Assembly (NCBI RefSeq): GCF_000515415.1
Contig: NZ_KI911783.1
Span: 3,834,392-3,898,391 of the forward strand
From: Bradyrhizobium sp. WSM1417
GTDB lineage: Bacteria; Pseudomonadota; Alphaproteobacteria; Rhizobiales; Xanthobacteraceae
Direction: 5' to 3'
DNA length: 64,000 nt
The translations under genes were made by a program, and so were the position numbers. The notes beneath the pieces were generated by a model. It ran no database searches and was not told the DNA's origin. It saw only the letters and a program-made list of their open reading frames with translations. Below, in pieces: positions 22,669 through 31,531 of the stretch. Numbering within the stretch: position 1 is the first letter of the stretch; the number at the start of each line of letters is the position of its first letter.

Positions 22669-24585
22669 ATGCTCGACTTCCTCGAATTGGAGGAGACGGT
22701 CGGCCGTGCCTGGCACCGGATGGTCGGCGGCACCGCGAGCTATCCGGTCCACGATGATCACGCGGTCGCGCTCGCAGAGGTGAGGGGTCGGCTCGCGGTG
22801 ATGTTCCGTGCGCTTGGGGGCGAGACGGGCGTTCAGATCGCGAGCGCAGGCGCACGCAGGGCGGGCCATCGGCTCGGCTGGCGACAGCGCATCGGCCTTG
22901 GAGACGAACGTCTCGAGCAGCCGGGCCGCGACGCCGCGACCATCTTCCTCCCCGATCGCATCGCGATATTTGCCGACCGCGACCTCAACGCATGCCTCTA
23001 CCGCTGGCTTGCGGCATGGTTCGCGGTCGCGCCGATCGAGACGATCACGGAGGATGATCCGCTGCGGCGGGACCTTCTGGTCTTGCGCCGGGCGAGCGAG
23101 ACGGCAGTCTTTGTGCTCATGCAGTTTCCCGGGCTCGCCGCCGATTACGCTCAGCTCGCCGCAGCAATGGCCGGGGCCCGGCCGCGACGTCCGTTGCCGC
23201 GTCTCGAGCAGGAGATCGAGCAGATCGCTCTCGCCTTGCTCGGGGCCGGAATGGCGCCGGCAGGCCAGCTGTGGCCGGCGATGATGGGAACAGGTCCGTT
23301 GCCGGACAAGGCACCGCCGGGCTATCGCTCGGTCCTGCCGTGTCCGCTCTGGGGCGATTGCTGGACGCGAGAGTTTTGGACCGCGCATGCAGGCGACGAC
23401 GCGTGCGTAACAGGCGCGGAGGCCGCGGCCGGGGACAATCGCAAGCGCTTTGCCGTGCGCGAGCGCGAGGACAACGCCAACCGCCGCGACCCCTTCGTGC
23501 TCAACCGCTTCGAAAAGATTCTCGCAATGGCCGAGATGGTCAATGTCGACCGTCCGGCTGACGACAGCGAGGACGAGGACGCGCAGAAAGCCGCCGACGA
23601 TCTCGAGGAGATCACGCTCGGTCGCCGCAGCGGCAAGCCGGCGAGCCGGCTCAAATTCGATCTCGACCTGCCGCCGGAAGCTCTTGATGCCTCGCCGCTG
23701 AACGCAGATCTCACCTATCCCGAATGGGACTACCGCAGCAGCTCCTACCTGCCCGATCACTGCCGCGTGCTCGCGGGCGCCGCGTCCGAGACCGGCGAGA
23801 CCTGGTCGCCGGACGAGTCCATGCGCCGGCATATCCGCCAGGTGCGGAGCCGCTTCGAGATCTTGCGGCCGCGCCGCGAATTGATGCGCGCCCAAGCCGA
23901 TGGACACGACCTCGACCTCGACGCGCTGGTGCGCGCGCGGTGCGATCTTCGCGCCGGCAGCAGCGGCGGTCTCGAACGTATCCATGTCGCGATGCGCCCG
24001 CAGGGGCACGATCTCGCCGTCACGCTGCTTGTCGACGTCTCGCTCTCGACGGACGCCTGGGTCGACGGCCATCGCGTGCTCGACGTCGAGAAGGAAGCGC
24101 TGCTCGTGCTCGCGCACGGCCTGTCGGCCTGCGGCGATCACCACAGCATCCTGACCTTCACCTCGCGCCGGCGGTCGTGGGTGCGGCTCGAAACCGTCAA
24201 GGCCTTCGGCGAGCCGATGAGCGGGGCAGTGGAGCGTCGTATCGGTGCGCTGAAGCCCGGTTATTACACGCGAATCGGCACGGCGGTGCGCCACGCCTCG
24301 GCCGAGCTCGCGCGTCAGCCTCAGCGCAAGAAGCTGCTGCTCGTCCTCACCGACGGCAAGCCGAACGATGTCGATCACTACGAAGGCCGCTTCGCGGTCG
24401 AGGACACCCGCAAATCGGTGCAGGAGGCGCGCCGGCTCGGCATCGCCACCTTCGGCGTCACGGTGGACGCAACCGCGCAATCCTATTTCCCGACGCTGTT
24501 CGGGCGCGGCGGCTACGCCATCGTCGGCAACATCCGCCGGCTGCCCGCGGCGCTCCCGGCGATCTACCGGCAGGTGGCGCACTGA
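22669..24585 (+). CDS. norD: NorD, von Willebrand factor A domain activation protein
   Basis: A 638-residue cytosolic protein. The C-terminal vWFA domain (from about residue 440) starts with the MIDAS motif LLVDVSLSTDAW and continues with LLLVLTDGKPNDVDHYEGRFAVEDT, both typical of NorD/CbbO. The large N-terminal helical half is specific to this family. Together with NorQ it is required to activate NorCB. ATG 22669 is preferred over the TTG at 22651, which overlaps the norQ stop. It ends the nor operon; the next gene has its own operator-like site. Confidence 0.94.
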   Translation: MLDFLELEETVGRAWHRMVGGTASYPVHDDHAVALAEVRGRLAVMFRALGGETGVQIASAGARRAGHRLGWRQRIGLGDERLEQPGRDAATIFLPDRIAIFADRDLNACLYRWLAAWFAVAPIETITEDDPLRRDLLVLRRASETAVFVLMQFPGLAADYAQLAAAMAGARPRRPLPRLEQEIEQIALALLGAGMAPAGQLWPAMMGTGPLPDKAPPGYRSVLPCPLWGDCWTREFWTAHAGDDACVTGAEAAAGDNRKRFAVREREDNANRRDPFVLNRFEKILAMAEMVNVDRPADDSEDEDAQKAADDLEEITLGRRSGKPASRLKFDLDLPPEALDASPLNADLTYPEWDYRSSSYLPDHCRVLAGAASETGETWSPDESMRRHIRQVRSRFEILRPRRELMRAQADGHDLDLDALVRARCDLRAGSSGGLERIHVAMRPQGHDLAVTLLVDVSLSTDAWVDGHRVLDVEKEALLVLAHGLSACGDHHSILTFTSRRRSWVRLETVKAFGEPMSGAVERRIGALKPGYYTRIGTAVRHASAELARQPQRKKLLLVLTDGKPNDVDHYEGRFAVEDTRKSVQEARRLGIATFGVTVDATAQSYFPTLFGRGGYAIVGNIRRLPAALPAIYRQVAH

Positions 24586-24616
24586 TCCGGGAAAGGGTGC
24601 GGCGTTCCGTTCTCTG

Positions 24617-24651
24617 GTGAGCTATTGCCCATGCTATGGGTATATGATCGA
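24617..24651. promoter_or_regulatory. Operator-like site 1 for the SorC-type regulator
   Basis: A 35-bp imperfect dyad: GCCCA and TGGG arms separated by 5 nt (TGCTA), continued on the right by TATATGATCGA and on the left by GTGAGCTATT. The right half is nearly identical to that of the site at 26494-26528 (TGGGTATATG then TC), with equal spacing. It ends 9 nt before the HAD gene start, upstream of the regulator gene itself, which suggests autoregulation. Confidence 0.6.
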
Positions 24652-24659
24652 ATGGCGGG

Positions 24660-25325
24660 ATGGACCAGGGCCGGCCGAAACCCGATCTGATCATCTTCGA
24701 CTGCGACGGCGTTCTGGTCGACAGTGAGCTGTTGAGCTGTCGGTGTCTGTCCGACGTGCTGGCCGAATGCGGCATCGCGCTGAGCCCGGAGCAGGCGCTC
24801 GAACTCTTTCTCGGACGCAGCACCAAAGCGGTCGAGCAGCATTATCGGGATCTCGGGCAGGTCGTGCCGGACGGCTTTCTGCCGCGCTTGAAGTCGCATG
24901 TATTGAGCACGTTCGCCGGATCACTCCAGCCGATCGCGGGTGTTGCCGCCCTGATATCGGAATTGCGGACACCATTCTGCGTGGCCTCGTCCAGCGACAT
25001 CGACCGTATCGCGCTCTCCCTTGACGTCACCGGCCTGCGGGCGCATTTCGGCGACCGGATTTACACCGCGCAGATGGTCAGGCACGGCAAGCCGGCGCCC
25101 GATCTCTTTCTCCACGCCGCCGAGCAGATGGGCGCGCAACCTGCGCGTACACTGGTGATCGAGGACAGCGCGAGCGGCGTGCAGGCGGGCAAGGCGGCCG
25201 GCATGATGGTCTGGGGATTTGCCGGCGGCAGCCATTATCGCGGCCGCGATGGGCACGCTATACTCTCGGGTGCGGGGGCCGACCGGGTCTTCGCGCGTAT
25301 GACCGAATTCTGGAAGGACGCCTGA
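24660..25325 (+). CDS. HAD-superfamily sugar phosphatase / phosphoglucomutase-like hydrolase
   Basis: A 221-residue HAD subfamily IA enzyme. Motif I is IIFDCDGVLVDSE, the cap domain follows, motif II is CVASSS, and motifs III and IV are HGKPAPDLFL and VIEDSASGVQAG. Such proteins are sugar-phosphate phosphatases or beta-phosphoglucomutases. It is the first gene of the polyol unit, 8 nt before the SorC-type regulator, in the position where rhizobial sorbitol/mannitol loci also carry a HAD gene. It may relieve sugar-phosphate build-up. Its substrate is not predictable from sequence. Confidence 0.88.
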   Translation: MDQGRPKPDLIIFDCDGVLVDSELLSCRCLSDVLAECGIALSPEQALELFLGRSTKAVEQHYRDLGQVVPDGFLPRLKSHVLSTFAGSLQPIAGVAALISELRTPFCVASSSDIDRIALSLDVTGLRAHFGDRIYTAQMVRHGKPAPDLFLHAAEQMGAQPARTLVIEDSASGVQAGKAAGMMVWGFAGGSHYRGRDGHAILSGAGADRVFARMTEFWKDA

Positions 25326-25333
25326 CGCCTGCC

Positions 25334-26284
25334 ATGGCCGCCGAGAACGAAAAGACCAGGCTCGACGACGCCGCGCGTGCCGGCTGGCTCTATTTCATTG
25401 CCGGTCACACCCAGGACGAGATCGCGAAGATGCTCCAGGTGTCGCGCGCGTCGGCGCAGCGATTGGTGTCGCTGTGTCTCGCGGAACGGCTCATCACCTT
25501 CCGGCTCGAACATCCCATCGCCGCGTGCATGGAATTGGCGGCGCGTCTGAAGGCGCGTTTCGAGCTCACCCATTGCGAGGTGGTGCCGGCAGATTCCGCC
25601 GCGCCCCAGGCCACAGCGGGCATTGCCGAACGCTGCGCCAACCTGCTCGATTCGACGCTGCGTTCGGAGACCCCCGTCATCGTCGCGCTCGGGACCGGCC
25701 GCGCCGTGCGCGCCGCGGTCGAGCGCGTCACGCCGATCGACCGGCCCAACCACCAGATCGTCTCGCTGGTCGGCAATATCTCCGCCGATGGTTCTGCGAG
25801 CTTTTACGATACCGTCGGCCGGCTCGCCGATCGCACCGGCGCACGGCATTACCCGATGCCGCTGCCGTTCCTGATGTCGTCCGAGGACGAACGCAACAAG
25901 ATGGTCCGGATCGAGCCGATCGCGAAGGTGAAGGCGGTCGCGGCGAAGGCGGATTTGCGCCTCGTCGGCATCGGCCAGATGGACCAGAAGGCGCAGGTCC
26001 ATGTCGACGGCTTCGTCACCCGGGACGAGTTGTTCGAGATGATGCGGCAAGGGGCGATCGGCGAGATCACCGGCTGGGCCTATGATTCCAAGGGCCGCCT
26101 GCTGAAGGCGGGCACCAACAGGCGCCTGACCAGCATCCCGCCGGAAGTCCCGGCGAAGACCACGACGATCGGCGCCGCGGTCGGTGCGGCCAAGGTGCCG
26201 GCGATCGGGGCGGCGCTGAATGGACGCTTGATCAACGGGCTGATCACGGACGAGGCGACCGCAAGGGCGATTCTGGAACGGTAG
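25334..26284 (+). CDS. SorC-family sugar-binding transcriptional regulator (SmoC-like)
   Basis: A 316-residue regulator with an N-terminal helix-turn-helix (HTQDEIAKMLQVSRASAQRLVSLCLAERLITF, about residues 25-56). It is followed by the SorC/DeoR-like sugar-binding domain (LGTGRAVRAAVERV, QIVSLVGNISADGSASFYDTVGRLAD, GEITGWAYDSKGRLL). Family members bind phosphorylated sugars and control adjacent transport operons. The two 35-bp dyads at 24617-24651 and 26494-26528 flank the HAD-regulator pair and are its natural target. Whether it activates or represses cannot be read from sequence. Confidence 0.92.
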   Translation: MAAENEKTRLDDAARAGWLYFIAGHTQDEIAKMLQVSRASAQRLVSLCLAERLITFRLEHPIAACMELAARLKARFELTHCEVVPADSAAPQATAGIAERCANLLDSTLRSETPVIVALGTGRAVRAAVERVTPIDRPNHQIVSLVGNISADGSASFYDTVGRLADRTGARHYPMPLPFLMSSEDERNKMVRIEPIAKVKAVAAKADLRLVGIGQMDQKAQVHVDGFVTRDELFEMMRQGAIGEITGWAYDSKGRLLKAGTNRRLTSIPPEVPAKTTTIGAAVGAAKVPAIGAALNGRLINGLITDEATARAILER

Positions 26285-26310
26285 GGCGACGATCTCGCCC
26301 CTCGTACTGC

Positions 26311-26415
26311 TGTCATCATCCGCGAAGGCCGATGATCCAGTACGCCGCGGCTTCGCTTAGGGCACATCAATAAACAACACGGAGTACTGGATGCCCCGCT
26401 TTCGCGGGGCACGAC
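26311..26415. repeat. Dispersed palindromic intergenic repeat, family 1, copy 2
   Basis: It has the same ends as 55-155 (TGTCATCATCCGCGAAGGC, GATCCAGTACG, then GTACTGGATGCCCCGC and CGGGGCACGAC) with a different middle. It lies between the SorC-type regulator and the binding-protein operon, 79 nt before the operator-like site at 26494. Confidence 0.6.
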
Positions 26416-26493
26416 GGGAGGAGGGTATCGCACCGCAGCACTCATAAGTTGCGCGAACATCTTTGTGCCTGCTTGACAATGGCCCGCCCTCAG

Positions 26494-26528
26494 TTGAACA
26501 TACGCCCAACGCGTGGGTATATGCTCAA
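26494..26528. promoter_or_regulatory. Operator-like site 2, before the polyol transporter operon
   Basis: A 35-bp dyad with matching outer and inner arms: TTGA, CATA, CCCA on the left and TGGG, TATG, TCAA on the right, with a 5-nt centre ACGCG. Nine of the right-half bases plus the spacing match site 1 at 24617-24651. It lies 24 nt before the GTG start at 26553 and probably overlaps the promoter or leader. Confidence 0.65.
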
Positions 26529-26552
26529 AAGCGCGATCCTAGGGAGGTCACC

Positions 26553-27866
26553 GTGAAACACGTCCTCGGCGCCGTCTGCGGCGCGTCTTGCCTGTTGCTG
26601 GCCGTCCCCGCGATGGCCGAAACCACCCTGACGATCGCCACCGTGAACAACGGCGACATGATCCGCATGCAGGGGCTGACGGGTGAATTCACCAAGAAGA
26701 ACCCCGATATCAGCGTCAAATGGGTGACGCTGGAGGAGAACGTGCTGCGCCAGCGCGTCACCACCGACATCGCCACCAAGGGTGGCCAGTTCGACGTCCT
26801 CACCATCGGCACCTACGAGGTGCCGATCTGGGCCAAGAAGGGTTGGCTGGTGCCGCTCGCGAATCTCGGCGCCGACTACGACGTCGCCGACCTCCTGCCC
26901 AAGATCAAGGATGCGGTCTCCGTCGACGGCAAGCTCTACGCCGCGCCGTTCTACGGCGAGAGCTCGATGGTGATGTACCGCACCGACCTGTTCGACAAGG
27001 CCGGCCTCAAGATGCCGGAAAATCCGACCTGGGATTTCGTCGTCGATGCCGCCAAGAAGCTCACCGACAAGAGCGCCGGCGTCTACGGCATCTGCCTCCG
27101 CGGCAAGGCCGGCTGGGGCGAGAACATGGCGTTCCTCTCCGCCATGGCCAATTCCTATGGCGCACGCTGGTTCGACGAGAAGTGGCAGCCGCAGTTCAAC
27201 ACCCCGGAATGGAAGGCGACGCTCACGACCTATGTCGACGTGATGAAGCAGGCTGGCCCCCCCGGTGCGAGCTCGAACGGCTTCAACGAGAACCTCGCGC
27301 TGTTCAATGCCGGAAAATGCGCAATGTGGATCGATGCCACCGTCGCGGCGTCCTTCGTCACCAATCCGAAGGACTCCAAGGTCGCCGACAAGGTCGGCTT
27401 CGCGCTGGCGCCCAACACCGGGCTCGGCAAGAACGCCAACTGGCTGTGGGCCTGGAGTCTCGCAATCCCCGCCGGTTCGAAGAAGGCGGAAGCCGCCGAG
27501 AAGTTCATCGCCTGGGCGACGAGCAAGGATTACACCAAGACCGTCGCCGCGAAAGAGGGCTGGGCCAACGTGCCGCCGGGCACCCGAACTTCGCTCTACC
27601 AAAACCCCGATTATCTGAAGGTCGCCCCGTTTGCCAAGCTGACGCTGGCCTCGATCGATGCCGCCGATCCGAACAAGCCGACAGTGAAGCCGGTGCCTTA
27701 CGTCGGCGTGCAATATGCGGCGATCCCCGAATTCCAGGGCATCGGCACGCAAGTGGGCCAGCAATTCTCGGCCGCGCTTGCGGGATCGATGACGGTTGAT
27801 GCCGCGCTCACTGCGGCGCAATCTTCAACCGAGCGCGAGATGAAGCGGGCCGGTTACATCAAGTGA
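26553..27866 (+). CDS. Polyol/sugar ABC transporter binding protein (SmoE-like)
   Basis: A 437-residue extracellular solute-binding protein of family 1. Translation starts at GTG 26553, with AGGGAGG 5 nt upstream. A signal peptide (VKHVLGAVCGASCLLLAV, cleavage near AMA-E) leads to TLTIATVNNGDMIRMQGL. The sequence pattern (FDVLTIGTYEVPIWAKKGWLVPL, YAAPFYGESSMVMYRTDLF) matches the sorbitol/mannitol-binding SmoE proteins of Rhodobacter and rhizobia. A dehydrogenase and kinases in the same run support a polyol substrate. Ribitol, arabitol, sorbitol and mannitol all remain possible. Confidence 0.9.
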   Translation: MKHVLGAVCGASCLLLAVPAMAETTLTIATVNNGDMIRMQGLTGEFTKKNPDISVKWVTLEENVLRQRVTTDIATKGGQFDVLTIGTYEVPIWAKKGWLVPLANLGADYDVADLLPKIKDAVSVDGKLYAAPFYGESSMVMYRTDLFDKAGLKMPENPTWDFVVDAAKKLTDKSAGVYGICLRGKAGWGENMAFLSAMANSYGARWFDEKWQPQFNTPEWKATLTTYVDVMKQAGPPGASSNGFNENLALFNAGKCAMWIDATVAASFVTNPKDSKVADKVGFALAPNTGLGKNANWLWAWSLAIPAGSKKAEAAEKFIAWATSKDYTKTVAAKEGWANVPPGTRTSLYQNPDYLKVAPFAKLTLASIDAADPNKPTVKPVPYVGVQYAAIPEFQGIGTQVGQQFSAALAGSMTVDAALTAAQSSTEREMKRAGYIK

Positions 27867-27896
27867 GCTCGAGTTCTCCCTCCTGAGCTCAGACTT

Positions 27897-27928
27897 GCGG
27901 CCATCCACCGCTCCAGATGGATGGCCGC
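27897..27928 (+). terminator. Strong stem-loop after the polyol-binding protein gene
   Basis: GCGGCCATCCA (27897-27907) pairs perfectly with TGGATGGCCGC (27918-27928), followed by CTTCTT. The ATG at 27921 is inside this hairpin, which supports the later permease start at 27957. It probably protects the binding-protein mRNA or reduces read-through. Confidence 0.65.
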
Positions 27929-27956
27929 CTTCTTCCCGCAAGCGGAGAAGCCAAGA

Positions 27957-28829
27957 ATGGCAACCCGGCAGACGCAGCTTCTCGCACGGACGCTCCTGAC
28001 GCCGGCCGTCGGGCTGCTGTTCATCTGGATGATCGTCCCGCTCGCGCTGACGCTCTATTTCTCGACGCTGCACTACAGTCTGCTCGATCCCGGCTCGGAA
28101 TCATTCGTCGGGCTGGAAAATTTCCGCTACTTCCTCACCGATCCCGCGTTCCTCGCCTCGCTCCAGAACACGCTGGTGCTGGTCGGCTCGGTGCTGGTGC
28201 TGACCGTCCTGCTCGGAATTCCGCTGGCGCTGCTGCTCGACCAGCCCGTGATCGGCCTCAACATCGTGCGGCTGATGGTGATCGCGCCGTTCTTCGTGAT
28301 GCCGACGGTGAGCGCGCTGGTCTGGAAGAACCTGCTGATGCATCCGGTGTCCGGGCTGTTTGCCTGGATCGCGTCGCTGTTCGGGTTGACGCCGATCGAC
28401 TGGTTCACCGACGCGCCGCTGCTCGCGGTGATCCTGATCGTGTCCTGGCAATGGCTGCCGTTCGCGACGCTGATTTTACTCACTGCGATGCAGTCGCTCG
28501 ACGAGGAACAGAAGGAAGCCGCCGAAATGGACGGCGCCAGCGCGGTCTCGACCTTCATCTACATTACGCTCCCGCACCTCGCGCGTCCCATCACGGTGGT
28601 GATCCTGATCGAGACGATCTTCCTGCTCACCGTCTTTGCCGAGATCTACGTCACCACCGGCGGCGGCCCGGGACTGTCGACCACCAACATCGCCTTCCTG
28701 ATCTATTCGCAGGCACTGATTCAGTACGATGTCGGCACCGCCTCGGCTGGCGGCCTCGTCGCTGTCGTGATCGCCAACGTCGTAGCTTTCTTCCTGGTCC
28801 GCATCGTCGGTCGCAATCTGGAGGCGTGA
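27957..28829 (+). CDS. Polyol ABC transporter permease 1 (SmoF/MalF-type)
   Basis: A 290-residue inner-membrane permease of the BPD_transp_1 family, with six hydrophobic helices and the EAA loop EEQKEAAEMDGASAVSTFIYITLPHLARP. ATG 27957 is chosen because GGAG lies about 10 nt before it and the upstream ATG (27921) falls within a strong hairpin. The length then equals that of SmoF proteins. It pairs with the permease at 28833 to form the channel. Confidence 0.92.
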   Translation: MATRQTQLLARTLLTPAVGLLFIWMIVPLALTLYFSTLHYSLLDPGSESFVGLENFRYFLTDPAFLASLQNTLVLVGSVLVLTVLLGIPLALLLDQPVIGLNIVRLMVIAPFFVMPTVSALVWKNLLMHPVSGLFAWIASLFGLTPIDWFTDAPLLAVILIVSWQWLPFATLILLTAMQSLDEEQKEAAEMDGASAVSTFIYITLPHLARPITVVILIETIFLLTVFAEIYVTTGGGPGLSTTNIAFLIYSQALIQYDVGTASAGGLVAVVIANVVAFFLVRIVGRNLEA

Positions 28830-28832
28830 GAC

Positions 28833-29663
28833 ATGGCGCGGATGGCGACGAGGCAGCGGGTGGTGGTCTCGACAATCGGGGCGTGGTTCTTCGGCTTCCT
28901 GATCTTCTTCCCGATCCTCTGGATGGTATTGGCGAGCTTCAAGACCGAACTTGAGGCCTTCGCGATTCCCCCGTCCTTCCTGTTCTTCCACTGGACTACC
29001 GAGAACTACGCAACGGTCCAGGAGCGCAGCGACTATTTCCTCCACGCGATGAACTCGATCATCATCGCCGGCGGCTCGACCTTGATTGCGCTTTTGATCG
29101 CGATCCCCGCCGCCTGGTCGATGGCGTTCTCGCCGACCAAGCGCACCAAGGACATCCTGCTCTGGATGCTCTCGACCAAGATGATGCCGCCGGTCGGCGT
29201 GCTGGTGCCGATCTACCTGATCTACAAGTCCTTCGGCCTGCTCGATTCCCGCATCGGCCTCGTCTTCATCCTGTGCCTCGGAAACTTGCCGATCGTGATC
29301 TGGATGCTGTTCACCTATTTCAAGGAGATCCCGCGTGACATCCTGGAAGCCGCGCGCATGGACGGCGCCACCATCGGCCGCGAGCTGGTCTATGTCCTGA
29401 CGCCGATGGCGATCCCGGGGCTCGCATCGACCATGCTGCTGAACCTGATCCTGGCCTGGAACGAGGCGTTCTGGACGCTCAATCTGTCGACCTCGAACGC
29501 TGCGCCGCTCACCACGTTCATCGCGTCCTATTCGAGCCCGGAAGGGCTGTTCTGGGCAAAGCTGTCGGCGGCCTCGACGCTGGCGATCGCGCCCATTCTC
29601 GTCCTCGGTTGGTTCAGCCAGAAGCAGCTCGTGCGCGGGCTCACCTTTGGCGCGGTAAAGTAG
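28833..29663 (+). CDS. Polyol ABC transporter permease 2 (SmoG/MalG-type)
   Basis: A 276-residue permease of the CUT1 class with six helices and the EAA loop [33 protein letters not shown]. It begins 3 nt after the first permease and is followed 16 nt later by the ATPase. The ending [16 protein letters not shown] is typical of MalG-type permeases. It works together with the products of 26553, 27957 and 29680. Confidence 0.92.
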   Translation: MARMATRQRVVVSTIGAWFFGFLIFFPILWMVLASFKTELEAFAIPPSFLFFHWTTENYATVQERSDYFLHAMNSIIIAGGSTLIALLIAIPAAWSMAFSPTKRTKDILLWMLSTKMMPPVGVLVPIYLIYKSFGLLDSRIGLVFILCLGNLPIVIWMLFTYFKEIPRDILEAARMDGATIGRELVYVLTPMAIPGLASTMLLNLILAWNEAFWTLNLSTSNAAPLTTFIASYSSPEGLFWAKLSAASTLAIAPILVLGWFSQKQLVRGLTFGAVK

Positions 29664-29679
29664 GAAGGGCTGCCGGATC

Positions 29680-30687
<1,008 letters not shown>

Positions 30688-30719
30688 CAAGAAACGGCCA
30701 AGAAAATCGGAAGACCAAA

Positions 30720-31493
30720 ATGTACCTGGAAAAATTCAAGCTGAACGGCAAGACGGCGTTCATCACCGGTGGCGGGCAGGGCATCGGGCTCGCCTGCGCC
30801 GAAGCGCTGGCTGAAGCCGGCGCCAGGGTCGTCATCGGCGATCGTGACAGCAAGGTCGCCGATGCTGCGAAAGCCAGCCTGAAGGCGAAGGGCTTCGACG
30901 CCGAGACGGCGATCATGGATGTCACCGACACCAAGCGCGTGGCGGAGGTGGCGAGCGACCTCGTCGCGCGCCACGGCAAGGTGGACATCCTCGTCAACAA
31001 CGCCGGCATTGCCCGCAGCGAGACGCCGGCAGAGACCGTGACCGACGAACACTGGCTCAACGTCATCGACGTCAATCTCAATGGCACCTTCTGGTGCTGC
31101 CGCGAGTTCGGCAAGCACATGCTGAAAGCAAAGAGCGGCGCCATCGTCAATGTCGGATCGATGTCCGGTTTCATCGTCAACAAGCCGCAGGAGCAGTGCT
31201 TCTACAATGCCTCCAAGGCTGGGGTGCACCATCTCACAAAGTCGCTCGCCGCCGAATGGGGCGCGCGCGGCATCCGCGTCAATGCGGTAGCGCCGACCTA
31301 TATCGAGACGCCGCTCAACGCCTTCGTGAAAAGCAATCCGAGAATGTACGACGCATGGATCGGTGGAACCCCGATGGCACGGATGGGGCAGGTCGATGAG
31401 ATCGCCTCCGTCGTGCTGTTCCTGGCTTCCGAGGCCGCGAGCCTGATGACCGGCAGCATCGTGCTGGTGGATGGCGGCTACACTTGCTGGTAG
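30720..31493 (+). CDS. SDR-family polyol dehydrogenase
   Basis: A 257-residue short-chain dehydrogenase. The NAD-binding motif TGGGQGIG and NNAG are present, the catalytic serine lies in VGSMSG and the Tyr-Lys pair in YNASKAG; the C-terminus ends VLVDGGYTCW. It probably oxidises an imported polyol to a ketose in the cytosol. The adjacent FGGY kinase would then phosphorylate a ketopentose, and the PfkB kinase a hexose such as fructose. The exact polyol (ribitol, arabitol, sorbitol, mannitol or galactitol) is not decided by the sequence. Confidence 0.9.
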   Translation: MYLEKFKLNGKTAFITGGGQGIGLACAEALAEAGARVVIGDRDSKVADAAKASLKAKGFDAETAIMDVTDTKRVAEVASDLVARHGKVDILVNNAGIARSETPAETVTDEHWLNVIDVNLNGTFWCCREFGKHMLKAKSGAIVNVGSMSGFIVNKPQEQCFYNASKAGVHHLTKSLAAEWGARGIRVNAVAPTYIETPLNAFVKSNPRMYDAWIGGTPMARMGQVDEIASVVLFLASEAASLMTGSIVLVDGGYTCW

Positions 31494-31531
31494 GCTTGCG
31501 TCAAAACTGACGAGAGCTTCCGGGGACGACA

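Noticed and set aside
27921..27956. Earlier start for the first polyol permease
   Set aside because: The ATG lies within a strong hairpin and lacks a ribosome site; ATG 27957 has GGAG upstream and gives the usual length.
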